DNA of 33,705 bases, from positions 27,874-61,578 of the forward strand of contig DDCX01000041.1 of NCBI GenBank assembly GCA_002336475.1, given 5' to 3'. Shown one piece after another: positions 24,105 to 31,486 of this stretch; within the stretch, counting starts at the first letter, position 1; the number at the start of each line of letters is the position of its first letter. This DNA comes from Flavobacteriales bacterium UBA1995 (lineage in GTDB: Bacteria; Bacteroidota; Bacteroidia; Flavobacteriales_D; Sanyastnellaceae). The notes under the pieces were generated by a model. It worked only from the letters and a program-made list of their open reading frames with translations. It made no database searches and had not been told where the DNA came from. Made by a program: the position numbers and the translations under genes.

Positions 24105-24496
24105 TGAACCTATCACAGCGCAATCAAGTGCAGTCCGGGGGCAACATGTCCTCGATGACGGACCTCGTGTTCCTCCTGCTCATCTTTTTCATCATCCTGT
24201 CGACGTTGGTGTCCAATGGAGTCAATGTAGACCTGCCCCAGAGCAAAGGCACCAGCAGTGCGAGCTCGAGGCTGACGGTGTCCATCAAGCCCGATGGCAG
24301 TTATTACCTCAACGGTGTAGCGATTGCGCGGGCTGACATTGAGCCGGCCTTGATGGTCAAGTTTTCTGATCAGGCCGACCCCGTGTTGTATTTGCAGGTG
24401 GACCAAGCCGTCCCCACGGGTCAGACCGTCGAAGTGATCGGACTCGCCAAGGCCAATGACTGGAAGGTCATGCTCGGGGCACAACCCCCCCGTTAA
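24104..24496 (+). CDS. exbD: Biopolymer transport protein ExbD/TolR
   Basis: Inner-membrane partner of ExbB, 130 residues. The single N-terminal span contains the conserved proton-path aspartate in SSMTDLVFLLLIFFIIL (about residue 20), followed by a periplasmic domain with VSIKPDGSYYLNG and VLYLQVDQAVPTGQTVEVIGLAK. Start and exbB stop overlap by one base (TGATG). The tonB-family gene follows after 8 bases. Confidence 0.92.
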   Translation: MNLSQRNQVQSGGNMSSMTDLVFLLLIFFIILSTLVSNGVNVDLPQSKGTSSASSRLTVSIKPDGSYYLNGVAIARADIEPALMVKFSDQADPVLYLQVDQAVPTGQTVEVIGLAKANDWKVMLGAQPPR

Positions 24497-24504
24497 AACC
24501 CGCG

Positions 24505-25308
24505 ATGTCAGGATTTGATTGGAACCGCCATCAGGAAGACCTGGAACGCAAGGAGCGCCGCCGCGCTGCTGTGCTGTCTCTGGTGACGTATGCTGCCATC
24601 GTGGCTGCGTGCTTCTTCTTTGTGGCCTTCCAAAAAGTCACACCTCCTCCGGGCGAGCAATTCGTGGCGGTGGGAATGGCGGATTTCGGCAACGTCGAGG
24701 AGGCCGGTGGAGACCGCGAATCGGAGGTGCCTTCAGAGCAAGTAGAGGAGGTGGTGGAACAGGAGGTCAGTGAGTCTACCGCAGAAGAGGTCGCCCCTGT
24801 GGAAACCATAGAGACCCAAGAGGTGAGCGAAGTCGATGTGCCCACACAAGAAGAGCCCGTGGAGACCCCCACTGAGGTCGAGGATCCTGACCCTGAGATT
24901 TCCGACGACCTCTCCAATGCGTTGAATCAAATGTTCAGCAACTCGGGCGGTGGCGGATCAGAAGGCCAACAACAGGGCACAGGAAACAGCGGGGCTGAAG
25001 ATGGCCAAATCGAAGGAACCGGTGTGGTTTCAGGTGAATTTGGGGACAGCTTTTTGGAAGGTGGCACCATGGTAGGGGAGCCCAACCTCGATCGCAAACC
25101 CGATGAAGAGGGGGTGGTGCGAATGAAGATTTATGTGGACAAGTCGGGTGCCGTGACCGATGCCCGGTTCGATGCGGCCAACAGCACCACATCGAGCAGC
25201 AGATTGGTGGCGCTGGCCAAGGAGGCGGCGATGACGGCCAAGTTCAGCAGCCACCCGACCAAGCCTACGCGCATCGGTTGGATACAATTCAATTTCGAAT
25301 TGCAGTAA
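24505..25308 (+). CDS. TonB-family energy transducer with acidic spacer
   Basis: Periplasm-spanning protein of 267 residues that would couple ExbBD to outer-membrane receptors. A charged cytosolic tail (1-20) is followed by one membrane span (about 22-43). A long spacer follows (about 60-150), very rich in Glu and Val (EEVVEQEVSESTAEEVAP and similar), and then a Gly/Gln/Ser-rich stretch. The C-terminal TonB-type domain is at about 200-267 (VVRMKIYVDKSGAVTDARF to IQFNFELQ). Classical TonB spacers are Pro/Lys-rich; this acidic type also occurs in Bacteroidota proteins next to exbBD. The operon context is the main support for the TonB call. Confidence 0.85.
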   Translation: MSGFDWNRHQEDLERKERRRAAVLSLVTYAAIVAACFFFVAFQKVTPPPGEQFVAVGMADFGNVEEAGGDRESEVPSEQVEEVVEQEVSESTAEEVAPVETIETQEVSEVDVPTQEEPVETPTEVEDPDPEISDDLSNALNQMFSNSGGGGSEGQQQGTGNSGAEDGQIEGTGVVSGEFGDSFLEGGTMVGEPNLDRKPDEEGVVRMKIYVDKSGAVTDARFDAANSTTSSSRLVALAKEAAMTAKFSSHPTKPTRIGWIQFNFELQ

Positions 25309-25328
25309 GGCCCAAGGCCAGAAGATGG

Positions 25329-25356
25329 CGGGTTTGAAGCCACAAGTTTGAAGCCA
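25329..25356 (+). repeat. Two 14-bp tandem repeats ending on the folC start codon
   Basis: Two units with the form CxxGTTTGAAGCCA lie at 25329-25342 and 25343-25356, 12 of 14 bases identical. The last A of the second copy is the A of the folC ATG. The second unit contains CAAGTTTG, one base from the -7 consensus. Confidence 0.75.
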
Positions 25357-26567
25357 TGGAATACGATGAGGTGATCGATTGGTTGTACCAACAGCTTCCC
25401 ATGTTTCAGCGGACAGGCCCGGTGCGTTACCGGATTGACCTGGCCAAAACCCATGCGTTATGTGCTGCCCTTGGGCATCCTGAGCGGGACCTGAACGTGG
25501 TCCACATCGCCGGGACCAATGGCAAGGGTTCGGTCAGCCATGCTGTCGCAGCGGCCTTGACCGCCAGAGGCCAGAGCGTCGGCCTGTATACATCGCCCCA
25601 TTTGACGGACCCAAGGGAGCGGATTCGGGTCAATGGCACCTTGATTTCAAAGCAGGAATTCACGGGTTTTGTCACGGAGCACCAGTCGATTTGGGAGGCC
25701 CACGTGCCGAGTTTTTTCGAGCTCATGTTTGTGATGGCACTCTCCCATTTCAGAAGCAAGGCAGTGGACATGGTCGTCTTGGAAACTGGAATGGGAGGGA
25801 GGCTGGACTCGACCAACATTTTTCCCGCACCTCTGGTCACGGCCATCACTTCCATCGGCTTGGACCACCAGCAGTTTTTGGGGCCTGACATACGCTCCAT
25901 TGCCGGAGAAAAAGCAGGCATCCTCAAAGAAGGCATCCCTTGTGTTCTGGGTGTTTTGCCCCCTGAGGCCCGTTCCGTCATTCTGGAGCGTTCGTTGCGG
26001 TTCGGGGCAGAAGTCTATGATGGGATGCCGGGTTTGGGGGCAGAGGAGGGCCCAGAATGGCTCCTGCGCAACACCTCGGTAGCCCGGCGAATATTGGACT
26101 TGCTCGGGCCCAAGGACAGCGATGAAGCCGTTTTGCGCGGCGGACCTGCGGCATGGGGATTGAGGGGCCGCTGGCACCGTTGGAGTTCAGAAATCGTGCT
26201 GGATTGTGCCCACAACGTCGAGGGCCTCACGGCCACAGGAAAGGCACTGGCGGCCATGAATCAGCCGTTGCGCATTGTTTACGGCACCGTGGCAGACAAA
26301 GACGTACCGGAGGCATTGGGCTGCCTTCCACCGGCAGTGCAGCATTACTGGTGTGCTGCAGATGTTCCAAGGGCCTTGGCCGCAGAAGAGTTGAGCCACA
26401 AAGCGGCCGGTGAGGGCCGCTCAGGGTTGGTGTGCAACAGTGTCAAAGACGCGGTGCATCAGGCCATTCAAGACCGACAAAAGGGTGAGTTGGTGGCCGT
26501 ACTCGGGAGCGTCTTTACCGTCGGCGAGGCGTTGTCTGCTTTGGAATCCGAACGAGGTCAGGTTTAA
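25356..26567 (+). CDS. folC: Dihydrofolate synthase / folylpolyglutamate synthase
   Basis: Cytosolic Mur-ligase-like enzyme of 403 residues that adds glutamate to dihydropteroate or tetrahydrofolate with ATP. The ATP loop is HIAGTNGKGSVSHAV (Lys57), followed by the folate-binding TSPHLTDPRERIRVNG, ELMFVMALSHF, VLETGMGGRLDSTN and ITSIGLDHQQFLG. The C-terminal glutamate domain includes LDCAHNVEG and YGTVADKDVPE. The gene follows the tonB-family gene by 47 bases and may be on the same transcript. Its stop codon overlaps by two bases the stop of the convergent haloperoxidase gene. Confidence 0.94.
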   Translation: MEYDEVIDWLYQQLPMFQRTGPVRYRIDLAKTHALCAALGHPERDLNVVHIAGTNGKGSVSHAVAAALTARGQSVGLYTSPHLTDPRERIRVNGTLISKQEFTGFVTEHQSIWEAHVPSFFELMFVMALSHFRSKAVDMVVLETGMGGRLDSTNIFPAPLVTAITSIGLDHQQFLGPDIRSIAGEKAGILKEGIPCVLGVLPPEARSVILERSLRFGAEVYDGMPGLGAEEGPEWLLRNTSVARRILDLLGPKDSDEAVLRGGPAAWGLRGRWHRWSSEIVLDCAHNVEGLTATGKALAAMNQPLRIVYGTVADKDVPEALGCLPPAVQHYWCAADVPRALAAEELSHKAAGEGRSGLVCNSVKDAVHQAIQDRQKGELVAVLGSVFTVGEALSALESERGQV

Positions 26568-28732
26568 GGACACTCGCAACCATAGATGCCCAACAGGATC
26601 AGCAGGTCTGTGGTTCCTACGAGATCGTCCAGGTCAATGTCGGCGGGGTGCGGTCCAATGTGGCCAAAGTTGGCGAGCATGAACAAGACATCTTCTACGG
26701 TTTGCTCGTTGTCGCCATCGAGGTCACCCAAGCAACCTCCATATGGACCAAAACCACAGGTGTTGTTGATGGATCCATCGAAGTAGGCATTGGACAACTC
26801 AACGGATTGGGTGCCACATACAATGCCCATTTGTCGGCCGCGAATGTCATCGGTTACCGGGTGAATGCCACCCCAAATACGGGACAGGCTGCACTGGTCA
26901 GACGCATCATAATACGTCGCCCACTGCAGCGTCACATCTATACTTGGGCCCACTTCAAAGACCAGGAAGTCATCTTGTGGACAAACAAACTCACCCATTC
27001 CACCCGGGAAGAAAGGGTCACCAGTAATGGCGGTGAGCACCTCTGCCGCAGCCCGGCTAAAAGTGGAGTGTCCGGACACGTATCCAGCAAAAGGGGGTGT
27101 CACAAAACTTGGCCGCTGATAGGGCCACCAATTTTCCGCAAGGATCCATCCTACTCCAGAAATGTTGCCGGTGGTGTCCACAGGTACATCCAATCCGTTG
27201 TCATCCTCAAAAGTTTCGATGTAGTCCGGACCCTGCCATGTGTACACTTTGATTTTCCCAATGTTCTCGCCTCCAGGGCCTGCGAGGCTGTCCGTGTCGT
27301 CGATCAACTCGATGAGGCCCGGATACAGAGGGATTCCATTCGGGCTGAAGCTCGGCAATGCAGGGTCAGAAGACTGGCCCTGACCAGCCATGTATCGGAT
27401 GGCAGATACGGGCCGCACATAATCGTAGTACCCTTTGACACTCCATGCGGCAATGGCGGCGTCGTGGACGGCCCCTCCCAAGGTGAGATAAGCCTTCACC
27501 TCGTATTCCAAGGGGTCAATTTCACTGCCCTCTCCCATCCATTCATAGGTGAATTCAGGGTATTCCATCACCTCATTGAGTATGCTAAACCAGTGGCCTG
27601 GAGGGGTCTCACTGTCTGGTCCATCGGCCCAGAATTCGGCGAGAATACGCGTGTAATCTCCAAGGGGTACAAGCTGCTCTTCATAGGCCAAACCAGTGAT
27701 TGGATTGAGGTCATGGCCTGTGCCTGAATCGCCGCCTTCGAGGTAGTTGTAGAATGCGCCGTACTCGGCCAAGGTTTCTGGAAACTCGGAAGCATTTCCA
27801 ATGTTCGCTGGGCTGACGTCAATCATGACACCGTTGTAAGGGTCGTGGTGCGATTGCCAAATGCTGACCATCGCAAAGTGGTGCTTGTACATGCTGTCGA
27901 TGTCAGCAGGTTGATCGCCTCCTATGTATACGGGGGAGCCTGGATCCAGCCAAGTGGGCCATGTTTCTCCATCGCGCTCATAGACAGCCATTTGGTCGTC
28001 CTCCAAAGCGAAAGGGGCTACCCAACCCCATTCTGGGCTCTGAAAAGGGGGAGAGCTGTCCAGTACCTGACCGGATTGGTCTACAAATCCGCTGATGGCC
28101 AAAGGCTGCCAGCGGTTGGGGTCGGCAATCGTCGGATTGCCAGGATCAGAGACTACGAGCTGATCATTGAAAGGCTCATAATACAGGTTTTGGTAATCAA
28201 AGACTTCGTTGGCGCCATCCTGAATGCCAAATGCAATGACCTGTTCCGCGATGTAGTTGCCCAAAGCAGCAGGGGAGCCGTTCACATAATTGGTAGAGGT
28301 GAGGGAGGGGTCAAACCCGTTGGCCGTGAACAGTGAGTCAAATCGAGCCTGCGCTGTGACCACGCCTGGGGAAGAGGCATAACGGTGGGTAAGAACCCGG
28401 TAAGCAGCGTATGATACCGCCTCTTTCCGGGCAGATGGAATGTCCAAAAAGGGCAGAATCGCCTCTGAGATACCGTCGAATTCAGCGGTGTATCCATGCA
28501 GTGTCTTGCCCAACAGCACCGTCTCTGCCACATCGTCGTAGGTGGCCCAAGCGTCATACATCGCCAAAGACACATGGTACAGGTTGCGTGCGTGAATTGG
28601 CGGGCGTGCGAAATCCACACGAATCCCCTTGAGCTGAACTTCTATCCACTCATAGGCGACGCCATGTTCATCTTCGACTTGAGCGAAAACGGAAGCGGGG
28701 AGAATCAAGGCAAAGAAGAGAAAACGGCGCAT
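26564..28732 (-). CDS. Secreted vanadium-dependent haloperoxidase-like protein (PAP2 superfamily) with dockerin-like C-terminus
   Basis: A 722-residue exported protein; the signal peptide ends near SVFA (residue 17). The PAP2/vanadium-peroxidase motifs are complete: Lys433 to Arg440 (KGYYDYVRP), SGH at 553-555 in AGYVSGHSTFS, and SRIWGGIHPVTD (617-628) with Arg618 and His624. Family members either oxidise halides with hydrogen peroxide or act as phosphatases; this cannot be decided from sequence alone. The C-terminus holds two calcium-loop repeats, DLDGDNEQTVED (about 670-681) and DIDLDDLVGTTD (about 698-709), each followed by a hydrophobic helix, like a type I dockerin. No standard type IX sorting domain is visible. 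ATG 28732 gives a proper signal peptide; an upstream ATG at 28765 adds 11 residues. Confidence 0.85.
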   Translation of the reverse strand: MRRFLFFALILPASVFAQVEDEHGVAYEWIEVQLKGIRVDFARPPIHARNLYHVSLAMYDAWATYDDVAETVLLGKTLHGYTAEFDGISEAILPFLDIPSARKEAVSYAAYRVLTHRYASSPGVVTAQARFDSLFTANGFDPSLTSTNYVNGSPAALGNYIAEQVIAFGIQDGANEVFDYQNLYYEPFNDQLVVSDPGNPTIADPNRWQPLAISGFVDQSGQVLDSSPPFQSPEWGWVAPFALEDDQMAVYERDGETWPTWLDPGSPVYIGGDQPADIDSMYKHHFAMVSIWQSHHDPYNGVMIDVSPANIGNASEFPETLAEYGAFYNYLEGGDSGTGHDLNPITGLAYEEQLVPLGDYTRILAEFWADGPDSETPPGHWFSILNEVMEYPEFTYEWMGEGSEIDPLEYEVKAYLTLGGAVHDAAIAAWSVKGYYDYVRPVSAIRYMAGQGQSSDPALPSFSPNGIPLYPGLIELIDDTDSLAGPGGENIGKIKVYTWQGPDYIETFEDDNGLDVPVDTTGNISGVGWILAENWWPYQRPSFVTPPFAGYVSGHSTFSRAAAEVLTAITGDPFFPGGMGEFVCPQDDFLVFEVGPSIDVTLQWATYYDASDQCSLSRIWGGIHPVTDDIRGRQMGIVCGTQSVELSNAYFDGSINNTCGFGPYGGCLGDLDGDNEQTVEDVLFMLANFGHIGPHPADIDLDDLVGTTDLLILLGIYGCECP

Positions 28733-28877
28733 TATTGAAAGCTTCGGTGCAGTTGTACTTCGCATAATGAGATGTTCAATTCACATGGACATTTGAATAC
28801 GCAAGTGGGGGGGGAGACAGCCATAGCTGGCAAATGAATCGGCCCCGATTTTCACGAAATCGAAGCGACCGACCCTT
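28733..28877. other. Non-coding stretch upstream of the haloperoxidase gene
   Basis: This holds the presumed 5' region of the haloperoxidase gene. I see no convincing TAnnTTTG element on the minus strand. A run of eight G bases lies at 28807-28814. No small gene is evident. Confidence 0.4.
28807..28814 (+). repeat. Homopolymer run of eight G
   Basis: An eight-base G run lies 75 bases upstream of the haloperoxidase start codon, outside coding sequence. Runs of this kind can vary in length by slippage. Confidence 0.8.
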
Positions 28878-28895
28878 AAAAAGCCCTTAGAGGGC
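28878..28895 (-). terminator. Intrinsic terminator downstream of tRNA-Val
   Basis: On the minus strand GCCCT-CTA-AGGGC forms a 5-bp GC-rich stem with a 3-base loop, followed at once by TTTTTAA. It lies 64 bases after the CCA end of the tRNA, and the haloperoxidase gene starts 146 bases beyond it. Confidence 0.7.
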
Positions 28896-28959
28896 GGGCA
28901 ATTGTCTCTAACAAACATATCTTTTTAGAAGATAAGCATTGTTTCGGCAATGGTTGCCA

Positions 28960-29037
28960 TGGTGGGCGGTGAGGGACTCGAACCCCCGACCCCCTCGGTG
29001 TAAACGAGGTGCTCTGAACCAGCTGAGCTAACCGCCC
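28960..29037 (-). tRNA. tRNA-Val (anticodon TAC)
   Basis: A 75-base cloverleaf plus encoded CCA. The acceptor strands GGGCGGT and ACCGCCC pair fully. The D-arm starts TTAGCTCAGCTGG, the anticodon arm is CCTCG-TTTACAC-CGAGG, and the T-arm contains GGTTCGAGTCC. The anticodon TAC reads valine GTA/GTG codons. The discriminator is A (28963) and CCA is at 28962-28960. It has its own promoter element and terminator. Confidence 0.97.
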
Positions 29038-29043
29038 CATTGA

Positions 29044-29055
29044 GGCGCAAAAATA
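29044..29055 (-). promoter_or_regulatory. -7 type promoter element of tRNA-Val, TATTTTTGCGCC
   Basis: A perfect TAnnTTTG followed by CGCC on the minus strand, beginning 18 bases before the first base of the tRNA. This is the clearest example of the TAnnTTyGCGCC element in the window and shows it is not tied to a start codon. Confidence 0.65.
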
Positions 29056-29081
29056 GGGCAAGGAAGTCCGAAATTGCCGTC

Positions 29082-29912
29082 ATGAATCGCACTTCCGGAT
29101 TGTGGGGCTGGTCTAAGTGGCCAATGGGTTGGAGCAGGCAGCGTAAAATCAGCACCCAGTCCCTTGTGTTTTTACAGTGTTTGGATGCATGGAAGGATGT
29201 GTCTAAGTCACATGATTTCAAGAGAATAGAGAGGGAGGAGCGTCGGTTGAAACGGATGGACGAGGTGGTGGAATGGCGCGATTTTGGGGCGGGTTGTCCT
29301 CCAGAAGGAAAGTCCAGAAAATCTTCTGTATCCAGCATGGCCAGGGCTGCTTCTTCGGACCGGCGTAAAGGACAGTGGCTCATGGCCGCAGCGCGCGCAG
29401 CTCAACAAGCCGACCGCCCTCCTTTGCGCATGCTGGAACTCGGAACTTGCTTGGGGTCTGGAGGGGATTACCTCCTTTCCGGGGCGCCGAAGGGCACTTT
29501 TTACATGGGGCTTGAGGGCAGTGCTTCTTTGGCGGATTGGACCCAGCGCCGGCTACAATGGCATGTCGATGCAGGGTCTGACGTGCACATTCAAACAGGG
29601 CCTTTTGAGCGCACCTTACCGGCTTTGATCGCCTCCAAAACGACTTTCGATGTGGTGTTTTTGGACGGCTGTCATGAAGGCCAAGTTCTCTTGGGCCAAT
29701 GGCGGGAAATACAACCTCTGTTGTCACCTGACTTCATTGTGGTGGTAGACGATATCCGATGGTCTAAAGACATGCATGCCGCTTGGCTTGAGTTGTGTTC
29801 GGAGCCGCAAGTGGCAGCACTCGACGTGTTTCGCATGGGAATATTGATCCCCAACAGAAAGTCGGGGCCCAGCAGCGAAGCAGTGCGCGTGGCTTGGCAC
29901 CAAAGGGCCTAA
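29082..29912 (+). CDS. Class I SAM-dependent methyltransferase
   Basis: A cytosolic protein of 276 residues. The N-terminal 100 residues are basic and poorly conserved. The Rossmann core begins with the SAM-binding motif MLELGTCLGSGG (117-128), continues through YMGLEGSASLADW, and has VFLDGCHEG (about 192-200) and VVVDDIRWSKDMHAAW, the arrangement of O-methyltransferase-like enzymes with acidic metal- or substrate-binding residues. The substrate is unknown. The frame is open upstream to a TTG at 29040; ATG 29082 is the first ATG. It is divergent from tRNA-Val, with 44 bases between them. gpmI starts 47 bases downstream with its own promoter element. Confidence 0.82.
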   Translation: MNRTSGLWGWSKWPMGWSRQRKISTQSLVFLQCLDAWKDVSKSHDFKRIEREERRLKRMDEVVEWRDFGAGCPPEGKSRKSSVSSMARAASSDRRKGQWLMAAARAAQQADRPPLRMLELGTCLGSGGDYLLSGAPKGTFYMGLEGSASLADWTQRRLQWHVDAGSDVHIQTGPFERTLPALIASKTTFDVVFLDGCHEGQVLLGQWREIQPLLSPDFIVVVDDIRWSKDMHAAWLELCSEPQVAALDVFRMGILIPNRKSGPSSEAVRVAWHQRA

Positions 29913-29944
29913 ATCCCAAAAGTGCTTCCGCCCTTTTCAGGGGG

Positions 29945-29956
29945 TACCTTCGCGCC
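29945..29956 (+). promoter_or_regulatory. -7 type promoter element of gpmI, TACCTTCGCGCC
   Basis: It matches TAnnTTTG with C for the third T, followed by CGCC, and starts exactly 15 bases before the gpmI ATG. It is almost identical to the element before the gene at 681. The predicted mRNA would begin at or within a few bases of the ATG. Confidence 0.5.
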
Positions 29957-29959
29957 GCA

Positions 29960-31471
29960 ATGGATAAAACTGCTCTCATCATTCTCGATGGCTGGGGAAT
30001 AGGTCAGCCCAATGACAACAACGCTGTCCACATGGCGCATACCCCGTGTTTTGACGGTGTCATGTCGGACCATCCCCATGCACGTTTGACCACCCATGGA
30101 GAGCAGGTAGGGCTGCCGAAAGGTCAGATGGGAAACAGCGAAGTGGGACACCTCAATATTGGTGCAGGACGCATTGTTTATCAGGACTTGCTGCGCATAG
30201 ACCTTGCGGTTTCTGATGGATCGATCGCCACAGAGCCCACGCTACAAGAGGCCATGGCCATGGCCAAATTGGAAGGGCGCCGGTTGCATCTGATGGGACT
30301 CGTGAGCAAGGGCGGCGTGCACAGCCAGCAAGAGCACCTGCACGCTTTGCTGCGCATTGCAGCCGATGCCGAAGTGCCTGATGTGGTGGTGCATGCCTTC
30401 ACAGATGGCCGGGATACAGCCCCAAAACTGGGAGCGGGATACCTCGAGGAATTGGAAGCAGTATGTCAGGAGACCGGCGCCGCCATTGCAACAGTGTGCG
30501 GCCGGTATTGGGCCATGGACCGCGACCGCAGGTGGGAGCGCATTGCGAAATCTTACAACGCCATGGTGCATGGCCAGGGGGACTCCTTTGACAATGCAGC
30601 GCTGGCGATGGAAGCCGCCTACAAAGCAGGAACCACGGACGAGTTTGTGGAGCCTGCCGTGATGGATGGGGTGGATGGATTGATGAGGCCGGGCGATGTC
30701 GTGTTGTGCTTCAATTTCCGCACAGACCGGTGCCGCCAAATCACAACGGCTTTGACCCAAGAGGCCTTAGAGGAACATGATTTGGCGCCACTCGACCTGC
30801 ATTACGTGACCATGACCAATTACGATGAGCGGTTCACAGGTGTCGAGGTGCTGTATGACAAGCCCAACCTCGAGATGACCTTGGGAGAGGCTGTATCGGC
30901 AGCTTCGGGCACGCAGTTGCGGTTGGCAGAGACTGAAAAATACCCCCACGTGACCTTCTTTTTTAGCGGAGGCCGGGAACAAGAATTTCCGGGCGAAAAG
31001 CGGGCTGTTGTGCCTTCGCCGAAGGTGCCGACATATGACCTTCAACCGACCATGAGCGCGGCAGGCGTGGCAGATGCTGCCATTGATGCGATGGGCTCCG
31101 GCGATGCGCCTGACTTTGTCTGTCTAAATTTTGCCAACCCGGACATGGTGGGCCACACAGGGGTATTTGATGCCGTGGTGGCAGCATGTGCAGAGACCGA
31201 TCGCCAATTTTCGCGGGTCCTCGAAGCGGGCCGGTTGTCAGGCTACCGCTTTGTGGTCATTGCCGACCATGGAAATGCAGAGTATGCCCGCAACGACGAT
31301 GGCTCACCCCACACCGCGCATACCACGAATTTGGTGCCCGTGGTGGTCATTGAGCCCGAAGGGCGTGCTGTAAGGAATGGCATCCTTGCCGATGTGGCCC
31401 CTACGGTCTTGCACTTGATGGGAATTGAACCACCTAAAGAGATGACCGGCAGCAGCCTGTTGAGCGCCTGA
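29960..31471 (+). CDS. gpmI: 2,3-bisphosphoglycerate-independent phosphoglycerate mutase
   Basis: Manganese-dependent glycolytic enzyme that interconverts 3- and 2-phosphoglycerate; 503 residues, typical of iPGM. The metal-binding Asp10 in LIILDGWGIG, the phosphoserine Ser60 in QMGNSEVGHLNIGAGR, VHAFTDGRDTAP, FNFRTDRCRQIT, NFANPDMVGHTG and ADHGNAEYAR are all present. A longer frame runs upstream through the end of the methyltransferase gene, but ATG 29960 gives the canonical start MDKTALIILDGWG and follows the promoter element. Confidence 0.97.
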   Translation: MDKTALIILDGWGIGQPNDNNAVHMAHTPCFDGVMSDHPHARLTTHGEQVGLPKGQMGNSEVGHLNIGAGRIVYQDLLRIDLAVSDGSIATEPTLQEAMAMAKLEGRRLHLMGLVSKGGVHSQQEHLHALLRIAADAEVPDVVVHAFTDGRDTAPKLGAGYLEELEAVCQETGAAIATVCGRYWAMDRDRRWERIAKSYNAMVHGQGDSFDNAALAMEAAYKAGTTDEFVEPAVMDGVDGLMRPGDVVLCFNFRTDRCRQITTALTQEALEEHDLAPLDLHYVTMTNYDERFTGVEVLYDKPNLEMTLGEAVSAASGTQLRLAETEKYPHVTFFFSGGREQEFPGEKRAVVPSPKVPTYDLQPTMSAAGVADAAIDAMGSGDAPDFVCLNFANPDMVGHTGVFDAVVAACAETDRQFSRVLEAGRLSGYRFVVIADHGNAEYARNDDGSPHTAHTTNLVPVVVIEPEGRAVRNGILADVAPTVLHLMGIEPPKEMTGSSLLSA

Positions 31472-31486
31472 GCGGGCGCGCTTCTG

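Noticed and set aside
26648..27727. A 359-codon plus-strand open frame opposite the haloperoxidase gene
   Set aside because: The minus-strand protein contains all catalytic motifs and a signal peptide; the plus-strand product does not resemble a protein family.
31464..31479. GCGCC/GGCGC inverted repeat at the end of gpmI, considered as a terminator
   Set aside because: Only a 5-bp stem, partly in coding sequence, without a T-run on either strand.
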